The notes beneath the pieces are model-generated. The model was not told where the DNA came from and made no database searches. It saw only the letters and a list, made by a program, of their open reading frames with translations. A DNA stretch of 64,000 bases from Cristatella mucedo. Its lineage: Eukaryota > Bryozoa > Phylactolaemata > Cristatellidae. Positions 55,654-64,000 of the stretch are shown piece by piece (position 1 is the stretch's first letter; each line of letters opens with the position of its first letter). The stretch lies in NCBI GenBank assembly GCA_009760855.2, contig WPIO01000009.1:3219001-3283000 (forward strand), read 5' to 3'. Both the position numbers and the translations under genes were made by a program.

Positions 55654-56126
55654 TGTAGGGCGAAAGACCGCTAAGCAAAACACATTCGTAAGTGATAACT
55701 CTTTAATGAGCGGAACAGAGCGCCAAGCAGTAGCTCAGCAGAATGTGTTCAGGTGTTGCGTTTATGCGTGCTGACACTGTGCATGCTGCCACTAACCACA
55801 CTTGCATGCTGACACTGTGCATGTCACCCCTAAACATGTTATTCATGCTATTTATCAAGCATGATATTACTCACCATTCAATCGCGTTTTCCTTTAAGCA
55901 AATGTATAGCGCCTAGAAAGAGATTGAGTTCTCTGAGGGCGCTTTATCAAGTGCATTATTATTATTGTTAAGAGTCGCACGGCGGCCGGCCTACTCTGTC
56001 TACGGTTTCAAGGTGCTTTGGTGCATCGTGGCGGGGCAATTGCTGATTGGTAGCTGTGCCGGGCCAACTTGGTGACTTGCATTGTGGTTGGTCCCTTCGG
56101 CAAACGCACTAAGGCTTTGAGTGACA
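55654..56126 (-). mobile_element. LTR-like repeat copy 3, split by a LINE-A 3' end
   Basis: TGTAGGGCGAAAGACCGC and GAGCGGAACAGAGCGCCAAG before the insert, and CGGCGGCCGGCC and TTGGTCCCTTCGGCAAACGC after it, match LTR copies 1 and 2. The insert (about 55750-55972) is a LINE-A 3' end. Confidence 0.65.
55750..55972 (+). mobile_element. LINE-A copy 14 (3' UTR only) inside LTR copy 3
   Basis: Contains GCGTGCTGACACTGTGCATG repeats. The best hairpin has outer stem AGCGCC (55908-55913)/GGCGCT (55938-55943) and inner stem AGAGA (55919-55923)/TCTCT (55930-55934), followed by TTATCAAGTGCATTATTATT. Confidence 0.9.
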
Positions 56127-57734
56127 ACAGTGTACGCATCCCGTTCAGGTGACTACAGAAGACTTCGAGAGCCTCCAAAAGGCGCGTGGTAGCCTACTCG
56201 GCAGTACTCCTTTCTTGGCAGCTGTGCTTCTCACATTCCGTTGTTGCTTGAGAGGAAATCTGGTGCCTGGATACACACTGAAAAAAGTTTAGCCATTTCA
56301 GTGCTAAGTAAAAGAAGTCCCCAATAATAAAACACGCTTAATAATTGTGACTATGCGGATTACAGAGGAAAACGGATGCGATGAGACCTCCGGAAGTAGT
56401 AAAATGGGCGGAGCCGAGTTTTTTTTGTTGGAGGGGTTGCCCAGGCAAGCATGGCGTACGCCGTGAGATTAACATGGCGCCGCCCACTCGGATTCTGACC
56501 GGGTTCATAGTTTAGGGCTATTGTCATGGAATGCCTCAACAGTATCGGCCTCTCCCCTCGATACATTAACTACGTGTCTCGAAGCAGGATAACGGCTCTG
56601 GTAGGTCTCGGCAGCGCCGCCAGTTATTGCAGGCAAACCGGCCGCTGGTTGCTGGCACACCCCGATGGTTAGCTCGCACGTCGGCTTCTCATTGCGTTAC
56701 AGCACTTCCCGTGATCACAACGGTTTTTGAAGGTCGAATATGCAAACCAATATAAGCTTAAATATTGTTAGTTTTTATTCCTCGTGCGTCAGTTCTATGT
56801 TTCTTTTTCCGCTAGTCTGCTATAACAGGAAACTAACTTTCTGAACTCAGCTCTGTAGAATAAGCGTTTGCCTATTAATTTTATTCTGCTCTCAGAATCA
56901 GAGGATAAGTAATGAAAAGTTTGAACATTGTGCGCTATTTGTTCTGCTCACACTGAAGCCCCCTGCCGCCGTTTCGGCTTGCGTTTTGTGAGTTCTTTGA
57001 CGAACGTGTCACTGCAGGGGACATTGGGGTGGTGTTGGCCGTACTAAACTAACGAAGCTGCAGTGGAGGCTTGTGCCCAAGCCTCAAATCTTATGTACTC
57101 TAATCGGTTTGGCTTTCCTTGCAAAATGGGGGAGGACGATGAGGTCAAGAGAAGGTTTCCAACCAAACATTATCGACCACGTCGAAGGGCAACGAATGAG
57201 ACGAGGGCAACTTTTGGCCGTTTGTCAAGCAGTTCTTCACGGATTACATGTCTGAACTGTTGTTGCTGTTGCTGTATAAGCAACTTCTCAACCATCGCTT
57301 TGCGATGGCTGTATAGCCACGCTGGTCCTGTGATGGCCCCAACCACTTGCAGGCTTGTGTGGTCTTGCTCTTTCTCATCGCCCTCTGTGGCAGGCATCGC
57401 TTCGTGCATTCGTGGTCCTCATCTCTCTGTCCAACTGCTTGCAGCAGGATGCTATAAGTACTAACTCAAGTGTTTTTCCCCAGGTCTATTACAATGTCGA
57501 GTTTCTTGTTACTAACTTTGTTGCTACTTATCTTTTAATTGAATATACTTTGGATAGCATTTGCCTCGACACGTCTCTCCATTCACAAAGGCTTTTACAC
57601 GTAGGAGTTGGAATTCTACAAGGCGAAGTTGTAAAGGGGTGAGGAGTTCTGTCCCTTACCAAACTGGGATTTATCCCCCATCAGATTTATTTATAATTCA
57701 CGTGTACTGGTGGAACCATCGCTGTGCGAATTAG
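56127..57734. other. Unassigned stretch
   Basis: No recognised family. Frames at 57063-57464 (plus) and 57409-57170 (minus, with a Gln run) overlap and neither shows a known domain. Confidence 0.45.
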
Positions 57735-58012
57735 TCATGTAATGTAATGTACCTCCGTCTTTTACTCCTCCAAGCCACAAAAAACTAAGTGGCTGCTAGT
57801 CAGGAGTTTTTCATAGCAAACTCAAAGCCCAAGCGCCTTTCTACGTGCACAGATAGGTAGCCAAGAGACTTCATCTCTCGAAACAAGGTGAATGTGAGTA
57901 TCATAGCTGAGTCAGCAGGGCAGTCGAGAAAGTCAGTAGCATGGAAGCAGTTCAAGACGGCAGGAAAGGAAGTGCCAAGTGTCAGCAGAAGCAGCAGTAG
58001 CAACGATAGCTA
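57735..58012 (-). mobile_element. LINE-B copy 2 (3' end)
   Basis: Plus start CATGTAATGTAATGTACCTC is the inverted tail, followed by the 3' UTR in reverse. Confidence 0.7.
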
Positions 58013-58499
58013 TCATTTGATTCAACAATGGCTATGATGTTGCCGTTCTGCTTCCCATAGATAGTCAACGACCAATGTCCAAGCATTGCAGTCTAAAAGA
58101 TACAGATTTCATGTGATTTACTTTAAAAAATATGAAATCGTTTTTCTTTCATCAATCTAGAGTAATAGAAAAATAATGAGCTAATAACGATGAAGCAAAG
58201 CAGAGTATCAAGTTCAAGGTCACACGAGGACATGCATGATAATACTTAACCAACCTACACGAAAGATGTACTTGTATAACAGATGCACGAACAGAACCAA
58301 ACTCACATTCCAAATTTCACATTGTTCGGCGAAGTATTAGCCAAGCTATGAAATTTACAATGCACTAAATTAGACTGAAAGGAAGTGGGCTGACAGGTGC
58401 AAGTATGTGCCGAAACTAGCTGCAAGCATTTACTTCGATGTTTTTAAGTGCAACAAGTCGGGATGCAAGTTGCAGCTAACCTTAGATTAGCTTTGTAGA
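58013..58499. other. Unassigned spacer
   Basis: AT-rich, nothing recognised. Confidence 0.5.
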
Positions 58500-58890
58500 G
58501 GAGCTCAGAGTATAAGACCCACATGGCCTGCTGCGGCTTGGCTCCTCCATACCTAGCTGCTGCACCAGTTTCAGCCTCATTGTGCCCTCAGGTCCTGTAT
58601 GGACAATAAATTAGCTGTTCTATTCCTGCACTTAAAAGACCGTTGCCGACTATGGCTCATCCTTTCCAGTGGTCCTGAGCTGCTGCTTCCATGCTACTCA
58701 CTACCACAATTGCTCTCCTGACTCTGCTATGCTTGCCACTTTCTTTTTGTTGCTTGAGATGAAGTCTGTTGGCTACCGAATGCGTACCGAAAGCCGCTTA
58801 GGCTGTGAAACCACTATACAAAACTCTCCTGTGTAACACCCACATAGTCTTAGTGGCTTTATGAAGTAACAGACAGAGATACGTTACATA
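58500..58890 (+). mobile_element. LINE-B copy 3
   Basis: Plus landmarks TGCGGCTTGGCTCCTCCATA, GTCCTGTATGGACAATAAAT, GTACCGAAAGCCGCTTAGGC and tail CAGAGATACGTTACATA. The coding part has deletions. Confidence 0.8.
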
Positions 58891-59129
58891 AGCTATCATC
58901 ACTACTGATGGTTTTGCGGTTTGTAAAACCTCTGCCTACATCATTGCACCCTCCAAAGCCAAGACAGGAAGTTCCATCTGGTGCCAACAAAGACAGCCGA
59001 TGACCGCGAGGCCAATTCTTAAACAAGCTGGATTAGTATTTCAGCAGAAGCCGCAGAACGACCCAACGATTGCCTTGAAAAGGCAGTTTCATTTTGCTTT
59101 GACTAAGGCAGTACACGGTGCTAGACAGG

Positions 59130-59430
59130 TACGCAACGATAACTACTCTCCTACTTACGCAACGATAACTACTCTCCTACTGCCGACTATGGCACATCTT
59201 TTTCAGCGGTCCTGAGCTGCTACTTCTATGCTGCTCACTACCTCAACTGCTCTCCTGACTCTGCTATGCTTCACACTTTCTCTCTGTTGCGTGAGACAAA
59301 GTCTGTTGGCTACCGAATGCGTACCGAAAGCCGCTTGGGCTGTGAGTGCGCTATACAAAACTCTCCTGCGTAACACCGACGTGGTCTTTATGACTTTGTG
59401 GAGTTACAGACGGAGATACATTACATTACG
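59130..59430 (+). mobile_element. LINE-B copy 4 (3' UTR)
   Basis: Same landmarks as copy 1 (GTACCGAAAGCCGCTTGGGC, ACAGACGGAGATACATTACA). Its left end has a 26 bp tandem duplication starting ACGCAACGATAACTACTC at 59131 and 59157. Confidence 0.8.
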
Positions 59431-59669
59431 GGACCAACACAGTCTGATTGCAAGATGCTGTGGTTATTGGTATGAGCAGCTACTAGTTGGGCCCCTCAAC
59501 AGGACAGTTATACTTATTTCTACTACTTCTCCTTGGCTTTTTTGTCTTCTAGCCTAAGCTCCTGTTTTTTTTCAGAAGCCGACTTGTTCTTGGCTTTGGC
59601 ATTGTTTTCTGTCTGCTTGTGACTCTTGTGCCTTTGATTCGTGACCTCTGGGCAACTTTTTATACCATA

Positions 59670-59885
59670 TCGCCCCTCCTAAGTATCACAGGCACTGGAT
59701 TAGAATAATTTAGGTCCTATATCGACTGGAGTTATCAGAGAATAAATATCAAAGGCCAATGATCATCCTGTGAGCCTTTGAAGTATATTATACCTCATAC
59801 ACGTGTTTTAGGTCCATTTCATATATCAATTTTTACTCTCCCTGGAGCTGATGTAATCGTCAAGCACAACCCACGGTGTCATTTT
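59670..59885 (+). mobile_element. LINE-A copy 15, RT fragment
   Basis: The plus strand reads, with stops, FRSYIDW, KYIIPHTRVLGPFHISIFTL and GADVIVKHN, equivalent to FRSYLSG, KYGVPQGSVLGPVLFTVYTL and LADVIAKHN of copy 1. Confidence 0.7.
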
Positions 59886-59892
59886 TAATAAT

Positions 59893-60125
59893 AATTATAA
59901 GTCGTTTGTATAGCACCCTAGAGAACCAAATGTCTATTGAGGCATTTTACAACTCACTGAAAGAGAAATGGTAACCTGCAGGTAACTACATGCATCGTGC
60001 CTAGACCAGCATGTTAGTATGCCCCCCCCCCCAGTGTAACATGCACTGACCTATTGACATGCTCCATTTTCAGCATATAAGAAGTGCCTAGAAAGAAATC
60101 TAGTGCTGTTAGGGCAGATATACAA
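59893..60125. mobile_element. Element with LINE-A/SINE-A tails in inverted orientation at both ends
   Basis: The left end (59905-59950) is an inverted tail (TTGTATAGCACCCTAGAGAA). The right end (about 60085-60125) is a direct LINE-A tail (AAGTGCCTAGAAAGAAATCT). Between them is LINE-A 3' UTR-like sequence (CATGCTCC, CATGCACTGACC) and a C run at 60021-60030. Confidence 0.6.
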
Positions 60126-62085
60126 ATGTTTACTCTTTTGATGATTAACACCAGGACAGCTCACTGCAGCAGAAAGCAGCATTCGCATGAGAAACCAGTA
60201 TTACTGTGATCTGACATATACCACTGACATACCATAGCTTGCTTGCTGGCTAGGTGGAAAAAGTAGGTAAAGCATGATTTATTGGTTCTCCTTACCAACA
60301 ACTTTGCAATGTGTATCTTTAATGACAGCATCCTGTTGCATAGACTTTGGCCAGGCATGATTCGAAGCAGTGGACCATCATTGGTTACACACTTGGAACC
60401 GAAAAATTTACACGAATGAAATTTATCCAAATCGATGCACTCCTAGCCAACGAAGTCGTCCAGTATGCCTTGACCTCATGCCTGCGCATTTGCTGCAAGT
60501 TCGTGCTGGAACCCGTCGGTGGCAGCGTGACTGATTGCTCCTAGTCTTGTCTCCTTGCTCCCACTCTTGTTTCTACATTCTTATGCTTTTGCTCCTCTTC
60601 CTGGCCCAGATTCGTGCCTGCTGGCTTGCCTGTAGGTTCTGATTGCTGGTTGTCTAGAGTCAGCTCCAGGCAGCTGTTCTGTTGCTTGGATCGTATGCAT
60701 TTTTTAATTTGCATCGCTCCTGTGGTGCCTGAGTCGATGTGTGCTGCTGCCTGCCACGATGGGATGCCGACATATGTTGCTTAGGAATAGCGCCACACTG
60801 GCTCGCATGCCTTTTAGGTTGATCCTGCATGGCTCGAAGGTGCTGCTTCCGGTGTGGTCAAGCCACTACAGCTCAGCCTGACGTACCCAGAAGAGCATTT
60901 GCAACGCTCCTCGCCAGACCCTCCGGCACCCTGGCGGCGAGTGTCTATCAAAGTTCTTGTCAAGAAGCCTGGTGTCAAAGTATGCAGGTTTGTGTATGGA
61001 TCGGCTAAGATTTCTTCTTAGGACAGCTGTCTGCCGGCTGCTGGTCTTACTGATATGCCGGTTTAGACTTGGGGTGTTTTTCTCACTTGCTACACTTGCG
61101 GGTGCTGATGAATAGTTCTTAGACTGGTGACTGCGTGTACATGGGTACTCGTTTTGCCTTTGCGCCTATTTTCAATTAGGCAGAGCAACACTAGGCATCT
61201 ATCTTGAGAAAAAACATTGTTTACTAATCCTCAAGAAGCCATATACTCTGAAAGTGTTTTTCAGAGTCACCCATTCGTCAAATTGTTGGCTTATGCTCAG
61301 TTAATTAAATTATTTTCCGTTTGTTTTTAAACCCAGTTTGCATTCAGTGTTGAACTTGGCGTTCAGCTATGGCTCATGATGCTTTGCAGCATAGCAACCG
61401 CAGGAGCTGTGGATGTGAGCCTACTTTAGCAACGATACCGAATAGCTGTGCCAAAGATCCACGACCTGTGAGAGGAAAGAATTCTACACATCGCCTACTC
61501 CAGAGAAAGTGATAGCACCTAAGAGACAGCGCATAGCTGGCACTATAGCTTCCTGCAGACTAGACGGATTCTGATGTCAGGTGTCGAATGTTGAGGGAGA
61601 TGGCAAGGCTAAAGGAGCTGCTGTATACGGTTTTGCAATGAGGACATCATGTGCTGACCGACAATGGGTTGTAAAGGTGCTTCTGTGAGTGTGGCACTGA
61701 TTGAACTACAATGTGGTGGATTGCCTAGGAAAGTTTCTGCCATTTCTTAGATACTGCGTATTTGCTTTTCTCATGCACCTGTGTGCTCTTTATGAGGTAT
61801 GCAGCACGAGTGCCATTCTTACTACAGTCCCGTGAGACTTAAGGTAGTTTTCATAGCTGTACAAGGGCTAGATCAACTCTTGCCTTGTTTGCTTGAAGGA
61901 ACTCACCAAATCACGGAATAGTAGAGCCGAAGCTCCCGAGTTCTTTAGCAAACGCAGGGCGCTTAACCGCAGATATCTCCAAAAGCTGCCTAAATTTCGG
62001 GCAGAGCAGCATTTCGGTGATCGTCTTAATATAGCAAAGAGTTTTTGGGCATCTTGCTGGGCAATACGGGTGTTAATCTTCAAGA
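60126..62085. other. Unassigned stretch
   Basis: Nearly 2 kb without a recognised gene or repeat. Confidence 0.45.
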
Positions 62086-62234
62086 TTAACTGATTTAACA
62101 GCCTCATATATAGCATCAGACAAGCCTTAACTGCTGTCACCACCTCGTTCAGCAGGCAGTAAAGAATAGCAAACTGCAAGGCTCATCCATGACCTATATT
62201 GTGAAGAGCAAGCACCCTACCCTTGGATTAAGAC
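62086..62234 (-). mobile_element. SINE-B copy, diverged
   Basis: Landmarks ACTGATTTAACAGCCTCATA, CTGCTGTCACCACCTCG, CAGTAAAGAATAGC and CACCCTACCCTTGGATTAAG in family order. Confidence 0.62.
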
Positions 62235-64000
62235 CCAGGGTTGTCTTGGGTCGATACGGAGTGCTTCCTTGTACTGTCATGCGTGGGATCTTCTAATCTC
62301 TTTGAGCACACACAGGCTGGCTGGATAAACCCGGCCAGCTGGAAAGTTGTGCACCGGCAGCATATAGGCTGTGAGTGCTCAACCAAAAACTCAAATTTTA
62401 CAAAAAATTCTTAGTTCTCATGTCTATGAATCTACCGATACATACAGTGTATATGTTGCATTAGTAGCTCTGTTAAATTGTCTAACTTGCCAAAAGACTT
62501 ATCCAGGTGGGTCCAAGCTCAGTTGGGGCGAACTTGTATGTGACTTGACCTTGCTAATGTGATGCTTAGCATAGCATATACCAATTTACTCCAGGGGTGT
62601 GGAGCAGTGGCTCCATTTTTTTTGAGATTGACCTCATTTCCTTGCAACTTCAAATTCATTTGATAATGGCTTTCAATATGTCCGATAAGTAAGCAATGAT
62701 GCCTGATCGCTTAAGAGGCAATGCATTATCAAATCGTGAGTATTTTTAATACACCACGGCAATGCTGCTGCATTGAACGATGTACCTTAGTCTGCAGCAG
62801 ATGAGAAAAAGTCGTCGCACGAGAATTGTTGCAGCAGCAAGTTCCACGGGATTTTTATTTTAGAGCATATGGGGCTTACTTCTAGCGCCTCTTTGCCTCC
62901 AAATGCCCTAACGCTTCTTAGCGCCCCAAGTGGCCATTTTGCGTTTTAGCATATCCTCTGGCAATCTTGTTGTTTCGCCAGAAAACGACGGCACACAGTT
63001 TGGTATTGTTGGGGATATCATTCACTGCTCTGACTGCTTTCTTTGCTGGATGGATTTTTGAGGTATCGGGAAGAAGGAATGTTGCTCTTGCAGTCGTAAA
63101 ACATTTTCTAGTCATACTTCCTTGTAGGCCACCGCAGCTTCGATCGATGAGCCACCATGCAAGATACTGCGATCTTTTGGCGTACATTGCGCAAGAAAAC
63201 TACCAGAACCTCTGGAAGTTTGCATGGGAGCGTTATGAGGAGCGAGGCGCTAGTGGTTGCATGCATGGTGCCGACGGATGTGACAGCACTGAGCTTCAGG
63301 TAGCAACCGACATATCTGCATTGCATGCTGTCCTTCTCGCATCTGTTTACCCTAAACCAGCTTTGTGCTAGTGTAGTTATTACCCGATTTTTGTGTCTTT
63401 TTGTTCGGCGTGCATTCTTGAGTGCTGAAGCCTTTGTTTTATGTTCTTGTCTCATTATGGTAGCCCAGCGAGAGGTCACTGGTCGCAAGCACTGCCCTCA
63501 CGAAAAGAAACTAGAGACACGTATGAGTGCCATAGTAATCTAACTAAGCTATGCTGCTTATCACTTTTCGTTATAGGTTTTGTTCCAGTAAATTGTCTCT
63601 GAGCTGCAAAAGGGAAAATATGCAAGTGCTGTTTTTGGTAAATAAGAATTTGTAGAAACGTTTTAAACCCCAAAGTGGGCACGAGCTGACCTATGAGAAA
63701 TCAGAACCCTAGCAATCTTCGGCATTGCAAGTGTCTACTGAGATTATGCGAAATGAGTTCAATTTAATGCATGTATTTGGCATTCCAAGGAGATGGAAAA
63801 ATTGATTAACGGTTTAAAATGACTCGTGAGTTCACTGTTTATAATAATCAGGGCTTGGTGGACCAGTTCCTCTTATCTTGTCAAGTCATGTCCAGCCTGG
63901 GGGTGCAAATTGCATGCTCCAAGGATTGCCTGTAGCTGAAGAAGTAGGCAGCCTTGTCAAAAGATATTTTGAGAGAACCATACCTGGCTTAGTCAGGATA
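62235..64000. other. Right-edge stretch with one unassigned open frame
   Basis: A plus frame at 62967-63371 (134 aa, open upstream to near 62940) has a hydrophobic stretch LVLLGISFTALTAFFAGWIF followed by basic and aromatic residues (YQNLWKFAWERYEER). It could be a membrane-protein exon, but no family could be assigned and the antisense frame is also open. Confidence 0.3.

Overview
The window reads as nuclear DNA of a non-vertebrate animal. It has GT-AG introns, two metazoan genes split into small exons, and very many retrotransposon fragments and microsatellites. I see no prokaryotic gene organisation. The phylum cannot be fixed from the sequence alone.

Two real protein-coding genes can be rebuilt exon by exon. 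(1) On the minus strand, the 5' part of a TDRKH/PAPI-like gene (a mitochondrially anchored Tudor-KH scaffold of the piRNA pathway) has exons at 5155-5242, 2344-2471 and 1483-1711 and runs off the left edge. (2) On the plus strand, a complete-looking voltage-gated K+ channel gene has exons at 23667-24011, 36420-36644 and 38236-39351, all introns in phase 0, encoding 561 aa. It has the non-Shaker T1 zinc motif and a normal TVGYGD filter. The S6 gate motif is altered (TVP instead of PVP) and the first S4 arginine is Gln.

Most of the rest is repeats. LINE-A is an L2/CR1-like non-LTR element with about fifteen 5'-truncated copies ending in a conserved hairpin plus (TTA)n. LINE-B is a second non-LTR family whose tail reads as an ACATT repeat. 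SINE-A is a tRNA-Ser-like SINE whose 3' end copies the LINE-A hairpin, so LINE-A probably mobilises it. SINE-B is another tRNA-like SINE family. There is also a Ty3/Gypsy-type LTR family (one 5' LTR with a broken gag, plus two isolated LTR-like copies) and a head-to-head inverted array of a roughly 170 bp satellite at 42.77-45.63 kb.

Region by region: 1-5.2 kb, TDRKH-like gene; 5.5-7.1 kb, best LINE-A copy; 7-12.7 kb, scattered SINEs and old LINE; 12.7-17.7 kb, LTR copy, 650 bp GA tract, LINE-A, and a Gypsy element with a LINE-B inside its gag; 17.7-22.3 kb, no recognised gene; 22.3-22.8 kb, reverse transcriptase scrap; 22.9-25.2 kb, GC-rich start of the K+ channel; 24-38 kb, its repeat-filled introns; 39.4-42 kb, 3' flank; 42-46 kb, LINE-A and inverted satellite; 46.8-56.2 kb, cluster of nested LINE-A, SINE and LTR copies; 57.7-60.1 kb, LINE-B and LINE-A scraps; 60.1-64 kb, one SINE-B and otherwise nothing I recognise.
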